This document shows, one piece after another, positions 44,633-57,199 of a stretch of 64,000 nucleotides of DNA. The position numbers and the translations under genes were made by a program. Every line of letters starts with the position of its first letter. Positions within the stretch are counted from its first letter, which is position 1. The stretch comes from Ypsolopha sequella (Eukaryota > Arthropoda > Insecta > Lepidoptera > Ypsolophidae): contig OW203992.1 in the NCBI GenBank assembly GCA_934047225.1, positions 12,513,501-12,577,500 of the forward strand, given 5' to 3'. Under the pieces are notes generated by a model. It saw only the letters and a list, made by a program, of their open reading frames with translations. It made no database searches and had not been told where the DNA came from.

Positions 44633-45001
44633 AATGATCCTGCACAATTATAAACACCCTTTTCCTGCCTGCAACCTTTCCTATGTACTATTAATGTTTT
44701 ACATTTTTTCCCACTGTTTAACGACTATGGATACAGTCCTATTGCGCCAATCATTAACTTGCAAAATTGTAACAATGTGCCTTTCAACTTTAATAATTAA
44801 ATTGTTTTCTTTGAATATATTGGTTTTATTTCCTCACACTATGCATTTAAAAACGTAGTATGATACACGGGCGTAAGAGCAATAAATTACTCGGTTACGT
44901 TTAAAACACTCGCTACGCTCGTGTTTTAAATCGTCCTCGTCATTTATTCCTTTTCGCCCTTGTAGCTCAAACTACTATTAAAGTTGTTGTGCAGGATCAT
45001 T
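44633..45001 (+). repeat. Repeat family A, copy 3, within 15-bp inverted ends
   Basis: AATGATCCTGCACAA (44633-44647) and TTGTGCAGGATCATT (44987-45001) are exact inverses. The interior from 44660 to 44965 matches the second half of repeat A, including the CACTCGCTACGCTCGTG palindrome. Confidence 0.65.
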
Positions 45002-45552
45002 ACCTAAGTAATATTTAAAATAACACAAATTTTCTAGAAAAGCAAAAATCAACATTCAATGGTCGCATAATAGAGGAATTTCTTAGCTAACGTGTATTGT
45101 TTATTCCGTTCAGCGTAATCTAATAAGCTTTATCTTTTTTGTATAAAAAGTAGGAACCAGTGATTGTCAGAGATTGGCAAATCAATACAGTTTAGGCAAA
45201 ATAGCTATCAGGATTTCAGTTTAAGGCGGGGCGGGCGGCGGGAGCCCACAACGAGCAATAAGGCGCACCGAGCCACGGGGCCTTGTCTTAATTGTCAATA
45301 AAAGTGAGTCCCGGCGCGCCTCCGCTTGGCCTCCTCGAATATAATTAACGAACTTCCGCGATTTTCGACTTTGTAAATTGCCTCATGGTTTCGTCGATCC
45401 GCGTCCTGGTTTGCTGATATAAATTATGTACCTAGAAAATTCATCTTACATTTGAGAATAGCCCTTTACAGTTGCATTCATTTTTATTGAGGTCTTTTTG
45501 TGTTTTCACGGCAGAAAGTTTTCTTAACTCTTTTAGAACACAATTGGAAATG
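45002..45552. other. Unassigned, with a GC-rich island
   Basis: 45222-45360 is strikingly GC-rich (GGCGGGGCGGGCGGCGGGAG) and carries TTAATTGTCAATAAAA, with no second copy and no ORF. It could be a regulatory or conserved non-coding segment. Confidence 0.3.
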
Positions 45553-45795
45553 GGCATAGCCAGGGGGAGGTTTTGGGGGTTCAAACCCCCTCCCCCCGAA
45601 AAGTTTAAAATATTATAGCACTACCCCTGCTTTGATGTTTTCCGAGTCAAGTGCCACTTCTGCTAGCAGCTGCTAGAAACGTTTTGTGTTTCCAAACAAT
45701 TTTTCACGAACATATTGAATATCAATTTTATTTCATGTAATTTTTTGTCGTTTTATTTCCTTGAACCCCTCTCGAAACTAAAACCTGGCTACGCC
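45553..45795. mobile_element. MITE with GGCGTAGCCAGG-type ends
   Basis: GGCATAGCCAGG at the left and CCTGGCTACGCC at the right are inverted; a G/C-run palindrome GGGGGTTCAAACCCCC lies just inside the left end and TTGAACCCCT inside the right. I know similar ends from MITEs of many animals. Non-coding. Confidence 0.75.
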
Positions 45796-46383
45796 TTGAA
45801 TCGGATTGAATTAGAAATGTTCAGAATTTATTACAGTCACGATTTCTTAATTTTCTTTTGTCTGTTCAAACCAACATAAAATACATTAACATTTTTATTG
45901 AAACCGAAATTGTGTACAAAGAAGATCTCAACTTCAATCTTTTGATATAAATATAGGCACCAAAAGATTGTCAGCTGATACGAAATGGACTGAGGGTTTT
46001 ACGTATTGAAAAAGGCGGCGGAACGATACTTATCAATAATGTCACCAACCCTCGGGGGATTCTCGAGGCTCAAAAATAAAAGCCCGATGAAAGACAGTGG
46101 GACTCGCGTTCTTTGACGTTTCATATATTGTACGAGTCTGCGATGACACTAAAATAAGTCACTGTTCCCCAACCGTCAACTTCGCGTCGCCCGACAATTT
46201 GTTTGAATATACTCATGGTGTGGCTTTGAATTTGCTTCGGCAAAGATTCAGTCTGTCAGGACACCTGTTAAGAGGGTTAATATGTTTTATTTATTCAGTT
46301 TAATTTGTCACGATACATTTTTGTTAATTTTATATGAAATAGATAACACAGCTAAGACTCACTATTATTTATGCGAGAAAAAC

Positions 46384-46425
46384 TCAAGGTCACTCTTAAG
46401 TTGACCGAAACGTCGATCATCTATT
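46384..46425. repeat. Hairpin with GACCGAAACGTCG motif
   Basis: GGTCACTCTTAAGTTGACC forms a hairpin followed by GAAACGTCGATCATC. Similar GAAAC-next-to-hairpin motifs belong to degenerate hammerhead-like sequences in retroelements; whether this one does is unproven. Confidence 0.3.
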
Positions 46426-46825
46426 TCGTTATGTATGATGGGCACTCACCCTAACTTTAGTGATATAATTTTATATGAATTTAAAAATTGTAACGACCCT
46501 ATGTACCGAATATCGATCACCACAATGCACCTTAAGGAATAAAGGTAGACTCGAACAGAAATATGATCTCTTGAATGGACACTTAATTGTTTTGAAAAAT
46601 GAAAAAACAGAGTTCAAAGTTACTAACATACAATATTGTACAAACACGGGTATCACTGAAAGCAATTTATTTCGTCTACTTTTGGGACAAAATAAAGAAA
46701 TAATAAATATTTAGATTTATATGATTGTAAGCGTAATCCATCGCTTTGGAAATTTCTCTGAGACTTTTTTTAATATCTCCCATACTGTAATTATAAATAC
46801 CTAGATTGTTTATCCCATGTTATAA

Positions 46826-47190
46826 TATTACATTATTACACCGCCATTCTTCGCTGCGATTGGCCCAATTTATTATAAAACCGCTGGAGAGCCAATTAAC
46901 AACAGAGACGAGAAATAAGTACCGACCTTATTTCTTAACCCACGCCCCCTTTATCCTGATTGGTCTTCAAGGCAGCTTACCGAACGACGAACCCGAGGTT
47001 CATGAAAGAGTGTTCTCCTTCTCATTTTTCGTGAAATTGTTAGTTGAAAGCATTATAAATAACGACGATAATTTTGATGGTCGTAGATAAATTATTGTAT
47101 GCAACTGAATATAATTAGACATTGGGAAACTCGTGCAATACTATTACGAAACTCACAATGTCCCAAATTATGTTACAGTTGCATAAAATA
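46826..47190 (+). repeat. Repeat J+I, most complete copy
   Basis: 46826-47058 matches 22748-22950 and 47067-47190 matches 9770-9895, joined without a gap, which shows that families J and I are two halves of one element ending in CAGTTGCA. Confidence 0.6.
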
Positions 47191-47877
47191 TTAAACTAAA
47201 TTTAAATTTTAAAAAACTTTCTCACTTGTCGGAAAAATGTATATTACGACATCCCTGATTTAAGAAATCGACTCGCCTACCTATTATAATCATGTTTATA
47301 ACAAATTGTTATACGTCGTTCATAGCTGGTGTCTAAAATATAAAAGTATACCTACATCTCATACTCTTGCAAATGGTGTGATATGTATGAGAAACCGTTT
47401 GAGAAAAAAATCGTAAAAATAAAAAATGAAGCTAGTACAAGTGCATTTAATTTATGATGGCATTTGAGTTTCACAATCGCAAGTTTTTTCGGTTGTTGTG
47501 TAGATAAGGGGCACTATGGGAAAAAAGAATCGGAAAAATTTCAGAAAAGCGTATAATTTTCAAGTCCCGCATCGTGCCCCCTTATAATTTTTTCAAATAC
47601 GATACGTGTTAAAAAAATACACAACCACATTTATGCGGATGACCTGGCAGTCAAAAGACTGATCGTTAAATTATAAATTACCTACACATCAAAAGCATTT
47701 AAAATAAATATTCGTTGATTGACCAAAAGTCCTAAAAGTTCTAATTTATGACATTAAAAACGCGAAGTAAAAGAGTTCAGCTAATTATTATGACCTTAAT
47801 ACTCTAATTTAGAGACCCACGTTTTATGCTTTTAATGGTCGCAGTTAAAACTCTACCTTTTTAGAGGAATTAATAAA
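47191..47877. other. No gene seen
   Basis: AT-rich sequence; nothing supported. Confidence 0.4.
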
Positions 47878-48800
47878 AATCGGTCAAGTGCGAGCAGATC
47901 TCGCACCCCGACGCTTCTACGGAACCCAATGCTACGGCATTTAAACAAGTAGACTTGAAGAAAATACTTACTCATGTAAATATTGACTTACAAAATGTAT
48001 GAAACAAAACTGCATTAATAATTTGAATTTGAATTTATGTTTCCCTTCCCCCCACCCCACACCGCAAGATGACGAGATATTAAAAAAAAAACGAATTTGT
48101 GAAATTTTTTACAGTTTTTTCCATGAAATGGTAACTGTTTATTTAAAGAAAAGTGTATAAACTTAGTTTTCTTTACATGAACGAAGTCTGTATTTCTCTC
48201 TTATTTTATTTTCAGTGGATATAAAAATATACAACTTGCTAAACTTTGCGTAAGAACAGCTATTATGATGGTGTTTCATCAAATTTTGCTATTTGGGCTG
48301 TACATAGACGTAAATAGCTGTTGCTACAATACTTATGAAAAAAATATGAAGAAAAAAAGCTGTTGACTTCACAATCAGTTTTTAACTTTTGTGTCCAGGC
48401 GTTAAGGGGCCTTTTAAATAAAGTATATGGTACAAAACATACAGAAATTTTACATTCCTTACCTAATTTAGTTTTCGAGATTGACTGAAATGGTCTGAAA
48501 CTAACAACTTTCACGGCCTGATACTACTTTATTATCGAAGAAAACAATTATTTATTTTTACTCTATAAGTAAACAACGACACACCCAACATGCCAGAGTA
48601 AGAAAAATACGACACTGAAAAATAATTTTATTGAATTTTTAATTAAATATTTAGTTTTGGGTCAACATTCCACACAAAATATCCGAATAACAGGTCCGTA
48701 ACCCATTCTGTCTACTGGATAAAACCCGTGACATACGGACGTAAAGACAGCAGATTAACATTATAGGGCTCCGTTTTGTACTTTGTGTACGGTACCCCAA
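47878..48800 (+). repeat. Decayed 'GGTTCCGTA'-type repeat
   Basis: Begins CGGTCAAGTGCGAGCAGAT and ends GTGTACGGTACCCCAAAAAG, decayed versions of the ends at 62846 and 63126. A similar decayed copy spans about 53955-54520. Confidence 0.5.
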
Positions 48801-48892
48801 AAAGGGATAGAAACATTTTTCGTTACTTAATTTAATTTATGTTAATGTAAATAACATCTCGTTTTCATAATTACAATTTTTGTTCTTAAAAA

Positions 48893-48941
48893 GCAGCGCT
48901 AGCTCAGTAGATAGGACTCTAAACGTTGAGATCCGGGGCGC
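48893..48941 (+). repeat. tRNA-like SINE head fragment
   Basis: GCGCTAGCTCAGTAGATAGG resembles a tRNA D arm; it is cut off by the palindromic element at 48942. Confidence 0.4.
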
Positions 48942-49169
48942 CCAGAGGGCCTATTATGTATCTTTAGTTGCCATCTGGACTGGGTGTCTATCATTAAAAC
49001 ATAGATATACTATCGAATTCCTATTGTCTAAGGATATGTTCGCACTTGAAGTGACGACACAGTTCATAAATAGTTCAATACCCACTAAAGGCAATTTTGA
49101 AAGTTCCGTTTTTAGCTATGTTTTTGATGATAGGCACCTGCAACTAAAGATACAGAATAGAGGGGCAGG
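48942..49169 (-). mobile_element. Palindromic element family P1, copy 2
   Basis: Reverse-oriented copy of 5871-6107; the longest ORF overlapping it (48880-49314) is a by-product. Confidence 0.75.
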
Positions 49170-49368
49170 TCCTAACCATGCCGGTCAAGCATGCACCAAG
49201 GAATTTTTGGGAATTTATGTGCATAGTAATGAGCTCGTCTCCTACATGAAGATTTTTATATCTTTTGAGATAATTTTCTCCCCTTTTGTATTTTTTATCT
49301 CTTTATTCAATTAATGTATAGACTTACTTTTTACATTTATTTGTTTGTAACTAATATTATAAAATAGG

Positions 49369-49423
49369 CATGATCTTGCTAAGTTTCTTGCCCTTCTTCT
49401 TAGCAAGACTAATCAAATGGGCC
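49369..49423 (+). mobile_element. LINE 3'-region fragment
   Basis: CATGATCTTGCTAAGTTTCT and the following TTCTTAGCAAGACTAATC match 55224-55275 and the start of 4699-5104. Confidence 0.6.
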
Positions 49424-49459
49424 AAACAAGTTTATCCTAAAATCGAGTTTGGCCGGTAA

Positions 49460-49867
49460 CATTTATAAAAAGAGAAGTCCTGGCTCATCAACGCCCAGCC
49501 CAAACTCTTGGCCTACAAAGCTGAAATTTTGCGCAGAAGGAACAAGGCTGGTTTTTTTGAAATTCCCACGGGTCGGGAGAAACGAGATCAACGCGAGCAA
49601 CGCCGCGGGGCATTCGCTAGTATCATAGTATATAGAGATTAGTGGTAGGAAAGTTAGACTGGCAAGGATAGATAGAAGGACAGTTATCATATAGAGAGGT
49701 TGAGAAATATATGGTCCAAAGAGTCCACCGTTTGAGACCACCAGTCCCAGAGAGGTCTCTTAGTTTGGATATAACATGCGAATTGCTTGAAACGTTCTAT
49801 TTTTTTTTATAGAGGTCACTCTGTATTTACTTCAAAATATGGCCATGCTCCCTGGTCGGTCAATCTG
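49460..49867. other. Part of a lepidopteran repeat, no gene
   Basis: GTCCTGGCTCATCAACGCCC and the sequence after it belong, from memory, to a common moth repeat; it directly precedes family G. Confidence 0.4.
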
Positions 49868-51205
49868 TATATATAAAATTCAAAGTCCTGACTGACTGAC
49901 TGACTGACTGACTTATATATCAACGCACAGCCTAAACCACTGGTCCTAGAGACTTGAAATTTTGCATATAGATACCTTATATAGTGTAGGCATCCACTAA
50001 GAAAGGATTTTTCAAAAATCACCCTCTAAGGGGGTGAAACGGGGGTCCAAAGTTTATATGGGGAAACAAGATTAGTTAGACTATTTTATTCGAGACTTCA
50101 CAAGAGTACTCCTATCTATAAATGAGTAAACATGTATTTCAGGTTTTTTCAGAATTCCACCCCTAAAAGGGGGAAATGGGGTGACAAATTCTGAAAATCA
50201 ACATGGGTATCGTTTGTATGGTTTATCGGGTCGCTGATTACGAAAACAACAACTATTTCTAAATCCAACGAAGTGGACGTGAAATACCATCATCCCCTGT
50301 TGGGGTGCGATGGGGTTGATATGTTGAAATGTGTAAATATCAATACATTAGGGTTCCATTTTTTCCTTTTGAGGTATCTATCTATCTATATATCCACAAT
50401 CTATCTATATCTTTCAATATCCCAGCAAAATATTTTTGGAATGGAAGGTTGAAGGGGTTGGACCACGGGGTACCAAAAAAAGTTCTTTTTTATGTGAATA
50501 CTTTGACGGCCTGTTTCTCCCAAACGGCTAGACTTAGACCCATGTTGATGGGTGTCTAGGAAAAGGTTTCGACGAGATCTACCCGCCGAAAGTGTCAAAA
50601 CTTTACAGGCCCGTATCTCCCAAACAGCTAATGCTATAGACCCATGTTCATGGTACTCTAAGAAAAGGGCTCGGCAAGATCTAAAGTCGAAAAAAAAAAA
50701 ATTGACAAACATTTGATCGGCCATATCTCCCGAAAGGCTAATTGTAGGGAGTTCGGGTTTCAACTATTGTGATCGGTCAAGCAGGGGCTATATGACCAAA
50801 AAAAAAATTAAACAGTTTTGACAGTTTTTTGACAGGTCCAAAAAAAGTATCCCGATTTGCATAAAACTCAAGGGGCATTCGGGGTCGCCAATTACGCTGC
50901 TGTATTCAAATTTGAAATTTTTTGACAACTGATAGGGATTTTGACACTCTTTCGGAAAAACTTTGATCGGTGAGTCCGTTTGGCATTCTGGTGAGGCCGA
51001 AAAACGAGCATGTGAGGACGGAGAACGCGCCCGCGAGGCCGAAGGCCGAGCAGGGCGCGTTCGTAGTCTGAGCATGCAAGTTTTTCGGCCGAGCACTACA
51101 CCTTGACTCCCAGAGGGAGTGAGAGCACTTATAATGTTTGTTTCTGAAAAAAATGTAATTTGTTTCCTGTAGGCCACGCGGGCGAAGCCGCGGGCAGAAG
51201 CTAGT
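49868..51205 (+). repeat. Long non-coding repeat family G, copy 2
   Basis: Its first 580 bp match 36722-37420; it then continues past copy 1 through a tandem section (50495-50760) and closes with GCGGGCGAAGCCGCGGGCAG then AAGCTAG, inverse of the start at 22955. The tandem section repeats TCTCCCAAACGGCTA and TAGACCCATGTT at about 90-bp spacing. ORFs of 120-137 codons on the minus strand here are accidental. Confidence 0.7.
49889..49913. repeat. GACT microsatellite
   Basis: About six perfect ACTG units near the start of repeat G; copy 1 has two to three. Confidence 0.9.
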
Positions 51206-53361
51206 TATAAAATGAAAGTGTTCCCTCATACCAAAGTTCGGAATTAGGTATAGTATAGGAGTACATGCTACCAAAGATATTAAACGAACTACCAAGTGAA
51301 ATTGAATCGTAATCCTCACAAAATAAATACTATTTCAAAGTGTCACTATCTCGATAAGAAAATTGATAAAATTAAATAAGTAAAATTTTAGTTGACACAT
51401 AAACCTCTTTATAGTTTCCCTAGCTGTGTAAGTTACTGTACTTGTGCTGTATTGATGGTAATATGGAAATTCCCGGGATTTGGCTCACTCTCGTATTGTC
51501 CGTGCTTGCATCTTTGACTGCAACAGACACGTATGCTCAAAAAAATTTGCCCGTTTTTGTTAGGTATATTGTGTATTGAAACTGCTTAAACTGATTGATC
51601 CTGGCCATAAAGACGCGTTCCTGTCAAATTAAAAAATCAAAAATTGTCATTCAATTACGGTCATTCAATTCAAGTCGGTCTGCCTGTAAAGTTTCGTGAA
51701 ACACGTTTTTCTTTTTCTCCGCGGAATATTTCTGTTTTATTTGTTAATTAAGGATGTGGCACAGGCCCATATTTGTTTCTATAATATTGTTACCAAGCTA
51801 CATAGGCGTTGTTGTTTGTGAAGCGTGTTTTAGTTACTCGAACGCTTATGTCAATTGATGACGTAGTCTTGTGCTGCCGGGGTTTACCTATATTAACATC
51901 TTGTTCCAAATTCTAAAATCACACTACCTAATTCCAAACTCTGCTTATGACACTTACAAGACAATATGATTAACAATTGCGATTTTCTGTCACCCTATGT
52001 TCAAGTCATGAAAGAAAATAATATATGGCGATTTATCTTTAATAATTAAAATGAATAATTAAAATATTAAATATCCACTCTTTAGGACAAAAAAATTGCG
52101 TAGCAACGGAACCCAATGTCGTTTTTAACAAGTATATGAAACGAATAAAAACTTATGATAGAATATGTTTATTGAATAGAATAGAATATGATAGAATAGA
52201 ATATGACTTTATTTATCTAAAAATTGCACAATAAAAGAATAGGATTACCTTGGGGCCTACAAGAGCGTATGTGCCGGTGCTATAGGTGCCAAGCTCTTCC
52301 CTTACAGAGTTTTACATTAAAAATGAAAAATAAGAGAATACAAAAAATAAAAAAAGAGCATGCAGCTTAACTTATAATAAATATGTAAATCAAGGGCATG
52401 TAAGAAGGTGGGTCTGTGTGAAGATAGACTATGTTATGCCGTGTCGTTGGCCATTATTCACATGCTGATGATCGAGAACTAACAGTAGAAACTGAAGAGG
52501 TTTCGTTATCTAAGCACGGTTAATTTAAAACACCTTCAGCAAAATATTATAAATTGGTTCAGTAGAATAAAAATAAATAATGTTAAACGACATACAAAAT
52601 GAAATTTAACCTTTTTCCTTAATTCCCCAATTGTTGTCTGATTCTGTTCGTACACAAGATAAAACAAATATAATTTTCATTCTTATAAAGTGATTTTGAT
52701 TGAATTATTCAAATTCATATACAACATTATTTTGCTTCTTATTTCTCGCGTCTAAAAAATGCAAATAATGTAAAAATAAATTATCACAGTGATTAAAATA
52801 TTATACGTAAATTAATGATATATTAGTAAATAAATAATTCGTAAATGGTATACGAATCACTTTAATATCTAAATTTATAGCTCAATCGATAAAACTAAAA
52901 GTTTTATTATTTGAACGAGTCAAATAATAAAACTATGTTTTATCCATCCAACTAATGTTTTAGATATTTAAGAGATTCATACTGATATAATTAATAACAT
53001 TTCAAGTTTTTTAAGTGAAAACTTCTTAAGGCACGTTAAGCAATTATTGGTAGGGAAAAATCTTATGCGTTCGCATCACCGACACCCGTCACCGACATGC
53101 AGTGACGTTGACGGTAAAATTTTCACTTCTGTCGGCAGTCCCCATGACTGACTATGCTTTTTTTGTTTTTTATTAGCTATCAGAAGTTTTATGACCCTTT
53201 GTCTTTCTGATTGAGAGTACTTTCAATTATTGGTTCCATGCAACCAAAGTAAGTAACCGGAGGAATTACTCAACCAATAATTTATTTACCAGCGCAAAAA
53301 GACCTTATAAAATCTTTTCACCGGGAATCACTATAAATTGAATTTTTTAATAGTATATATC
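51206..53361. other. No gene seen
   Basis: AT-rich. Small items: tandem ATAGA-type units at 52170-52210 and a hairpin AGTTTTATTATTTGA/TCAAATAATAAAACT at 52888-52933. No coding or multi-copy element is supported. Confidence 0.45.
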
Positions 53362-53524
53362 TGATTATTGTTAAACGGCTCACCTCAATAACTCTTTTTG
53401 ATCGGGATAGCCGACCAGTTTCAGCAGATTCAGATTGCCTTCTTCTGGGCGAGTGAAGACGCTTCTGCGACGACGTTGCGCTATGCAAAAAGAATTATTG
53501 AGGTAAGCCGTTTTGTAATAATCA
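53362..53524. mobile_element. Palindromic MITE
   Basis: GATTATTGTTAAACGGCTC continuing to ACTCTTTTTG, and the inverse CAAAAAGAATTATTGAGGTA continuing to CCGTTTTGTAATAATC. The loop is GC-rich. Confidence 0.75.
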
Positions 53525-54557
53525 CGTTTTAATAAGTTTAATTCAATTCTATAATAGTATATATCTATCTAGAACAGGAAAAACTCGAGTTTGAAACATT
53601 GTATATACGCATCTTTGTACAAAAAGGTCTCAGGATCCTGAAATCAGTGCTAAAGCCAAGGGTGAGTTATTGTGAACTCCAGCATAAACTGCCTCTAAGG
53701 TAGGCATCCCGCCCACTCGCCTCATCAAAATGTAAACAAGCTGGTATATAATTTAGACCGAGTAAAATATGTGAGAATTACTCAGCTTGGTATTTACTAG
53801 GAAACTTAAATCTAACCTTTCGGAATGTTTGTGCAATCTTTTCTCGTTTTAATCATGGAAGTACTCGTAGCTTACATCTTTAAAGAAAGTATGGTATTTG
53901 TGAATCACAGTTAATAACTTTCATTCATTCATTAAAATTTTCAAGTTAATACAACTTTTACTAAGATGTCGAGTGCGAGTAGGACTCGCGCCCTGAGAGT
54001 TCCGCACCGTTTAATTAAGTTAATATACTTAAATAATTTAAACGGAAATTACCAACTTATCATTACATACAAAATGTATGAAACAAATCTGCAAAATTAA
54101 GTTTGTTGAGTATTCGGGAACGTAACATATACATACAGCATATGGTACTTTGGTGTTTGAGATAGACCCCGTAACAAAAGCGGTCGAAAAATTACAACTT
54201 TGATAGATAAATATTTATAGGTACTCCACTCAACGAGTTCTAGACAATGACAACCTACATACTAGAGTAAGAAAAAACATTTTTTGGGCTCTATTTTCGT
54301 TTATGAGGAGGCCCCCCCTGAAAAACAATTTAATTACACCTTTAATTCAATGTTCGGTTTTGGTTCAATATTTTACACAAAATATCAAAATTTCTGGTCT
54401 CTATTTCATTCCGTCTAAGAGCTAGATACCTGTGACATACGGACGGGCAGACTAACGGACAGCGGAGTGAGATTAAATAGGGTTCCGATTTTTCCTTTGT
54501 GTACGAAATCCTAAAAACGAAATTAAAATTACTAATTACCCGTTTTAAAGTAATTAC
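53525..54557. other. Repeat debris, no gene
   Basis: Contains a decayed GTGCGAGTAGGACTCGCG end at 53965 and a GGGTTCCGATTTTTCC end at 54479, the two sides of a second old copy of the repeat described at 62846. Confidence 0.4.
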
Positions 54558-54960
54558 CTATAATTTCATGAAGGATATGATCGCAGCGTCCATATCTTCA
54601 ACTGTCGCTTGCGTTATCCGATCAGATGCTGGTGGATGCTTTGAAGCCAGGGCCGAAAGGGTTTCCAGATTGTCGCGAACTACCACGTTTGTCTTGGTAG
54701 GTTTCAATTTGAGTTTTTTTTTGTTTTTGGCAGTTTGTTTTAATTTTTTGTGTAAAAGAGCCGCTCTGTTTTGATTTGGGCACGTGCAGTGTCCGGAATG
54801 AGTTGCAAAAGAGGTTTTCCCAACAAGCTTTGCGACTTTTATTGGTGAAATTTCCTAGTATGGATGACAAGGAGTTTGTCATGTTTCTAGCGCCACGGGG
54901 GATAATACACTTAACAATTGGTATAAGTTTGTTTAAAGTTGCTAATGCGTTCTCAAAGTT
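54558..54960 (-). pseudogene. RLE retrotransposon relic, N-terminal region
   Basis: On the minus strand it reads NFENALATLNKL then IPRGARNMTNSLSSI, and further on SFRTLHVPKSKQSGSFTQKI, aligning with NFWQELSEYKSN, IPRGARHSVGTSLSS and YRTLHVSKEEQGGSLTQKI of the intact protein at 18694-21585. The alignment then shifts frame near 54640-54660 before a GFKAST/ASKHPP region. It is a diverged relative, not a copy of the same age, and it has no reverse transcriptase left. Confidence 0.75.
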
Positions 54961-55234
54961 ATGATAATGATAGTAAGTTATAATTTAATTAAATAGTATA
55001 ATTTCTTAACTTATGATTCCTCTAAGGTGTAAACATTAATTGATTACAGACTGTAAAAGGAAAAGGACTATATGAGACAGGTAGACAAAGATATAGGTAT
55101 ATGTTTTTCTTTTTTTCATTAACCTGAATTCCTGCTGTCTTGTATTTTCTTATCCCTTGGTTAAAGTAGATATAAGTCATATATTGTATAGTATAAGTTT
55201 TATGTTGAAAAAAAAAAAATACATGATCTTGCTA

Positions 55235-55640
55235 AGTTTCTTGCCCTTCTTCTTAGCAAGACTAATCGAATGGGCGGAGGTAGGCATGTATTTATATATG
55301 TAACCTATTAGTATGTAGTATATAGGATGGGATTTGGTCGGCTGCCTGGATTCGTGCTGGGGGCTCGGTTGGTGATCATTGAACCTTGTTCCTGGTCCCT
55401 GGCCGGGTCTCCGGTGTGGGTTCGGGCGGCTGATTGGATTTTACCTTGTATAATATATATTTTACCTATCATTATAATCGTAAATATATTGCTACATAAA
55501 TTAAATAAACCTTTAATTTAGTTCATGTACATTTATTATTTTATTACATATATTTTCTTTATTAGATTAAATTTGACGTGTAAAAAGTGTATATACGAGT
55601 ATCTATACCTGCTTTGCAAAATAAACTATTTGAATTTGAA
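55235..55640 (+). mobile_element. LINE 3'-end fragment, copy 2
   Basis: About 400 bp matching 4699-5104, same orientation. It lies between two pieces of the minus-strand RLE relic, in the opposite orientation, so it was inserted into that relic. Confidence 0.75.
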
Positions 55641-55709
55641 GTAGAGGTGCATTCGAAGAGATTGTAAATAAAGTACTCAGTTGTTTATGTTTTCTTCCCA
55701 TGTGTACCT

Positions 55710-55850
55710 TTAGTTAGACCACTCTGTCTGTTCTCTTAAATATTTGGGACGTGGACACTTGGGGCACAGAACTAGTCCAGATATTAACGACGACGCTACA
55801 GGATTGGACTCGCCATCTAAATCCACCGCCTGGCATGCAATCTGTAGCAT
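55710..55850 (-). pseudogene. RLE retrotransposon relic, zinc-finger start
   Basis: A 46-codon frame starting at 55850 reads MLQIACQAVDLDGESNPVAS and then LVLCPKCPRPKYLREQ, parallel to MSQIAGPSFSADGPP and LVQCPECPHTKFLRGQ of the intact element, then stops at 55710. The two histidines of the finger are lost. With 54558-54960 it forms one relic interrupted by about 750 bp. Its matching start codon supports the internal Met chosen for the intact ORF. Confidence 0.75.
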
Positions 55851-55929
55851 ACTCACATACGCTGGCCACGTAAGAACGGTGCCAAAACCGTCGCACCAGT
55901 GACGCCGCTACCCATCACAAGTCTGTTTT

Positions 55930-57011
55930 TATATCATCTCTGTTGTATTCGTTGCCTCACATTTGTAATTTATTCTTTTATTAATATTATTGTAAGTATA
56001 AAATTTAATTAAATCTAAGTAAACCATTTTTAAATAGATGTACATTAAGTATATTTAGTTAAAAGTTAATTATTTTACATTGAACCTGACCTGCAATACG
56101 TGTATACAATGTACTTATATTACGAGTACATAAATAAATTTATTTGATTTCATTTCAATAAGTGTCTTTAACCACTTGTTTACATACGAGCTTTAATTAA
56201 ACATATTTTATTTTAATCTGTATTCTAAAGAAATTTTCCGCTTCCCTGATCTTAAAACACAAAGGTCTAAAAATAAGCCAGTACCCTGCAGCGAACCTAT
56301 TTTACAATTTAATCAAGTTTCTAATAAGAAGCCGTGTAATAATTCTTGAGCGGGAATATATCGTGGAGGGTACAAATTGTGGGCTTGTGGCCTCCGACGG
56401 CTGTTTGTGGGTAAGAATGATCCTTAAAATATGCGGTATGCGTGCTCCGTAGCCCAGCCAGGCCTGAATCTACTCACTTATTTATTTTATCACGATTCAA
56501 AAACGGGTCGACGCAACTACTCGTATATGCAAAGTTTGTGGTTTCTGTGCGATACACAATATTATATGATATTCCATCCACTGTATTATGTTTTCAGCAG
56601 AGAGTACATTTTTTTTTATTTTCAATTTTATCTGCCCTTAGTCGCCGCACTATAATCAGATATGTTGAAAGATCTGACCTATGTCAGAATACTCCCTAGA
56701 GTCGAACACATTTTGCTTGCTTCAGTCGCTATAAAAATTGGACACATTGAGTAGTTTTGACGCTAGAACCTTTTTGGAGGTGTAGTCAGTCAATAGAGCT
56801 TTTTATGTCTTTGTATGTTGATGTTTCTTTTTGAATGGTTGTTAATCCCAAGTATTTATGAGCTTCAGTTGTTTTGATAAATCTTGGGATACTGAAGAAC
56901 ATTACGTATTGAGAACATTATGTTGGAGGACACACTGGTTCTGCTGTCTTCTGTTGTAATTAGGAAGTTTGTTGTCTACTTCAAAGCGGATTGACTGCCT
57001 ATGAGCCACTA
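55930..57011. other. No gene seen
   Basis: AT-rich; nothing supported. Confidence 0.45.
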
Positions 57012-57150
57012 ACAGCCTGTTGCAGAAAGGGTTTTTAAGTTTAATGAACCTTTAAAGTTGATGCCATCCCTTACATTGTTCTTGACAAAGAAAGTGACAA
57101 CATTCATGAAAGTCTCATTTAACTTAAAAACCCTTTCTGCAATTGGCCGT
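57012..57150. mobile_element. Short palindromic MITE
   Basis: TGCAGAAAGGGTTTTTAAGT and ACTTAAAAACCCTTTCTGCA are exact inverses, with weaker pairing outward (ACAGCCTGT/ATTGGCCGT). Confidence 0.8.
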
Positions 57151-57199
57151 AAATATTATAATTTTTGACTTGTAAACACGGGCTTTAATACGTCATTTG

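Noticed and set aside
48880..49314. 144-codon ORF
   Set aside because: It runs through a tRNA-like fragment and palindromic element P1, which explain the sequence.
50401..51319. Three minus-strand ORFs of 120-137 codons
   Set aside because: They overlap each other within non-coding repeat G and its tandem section.
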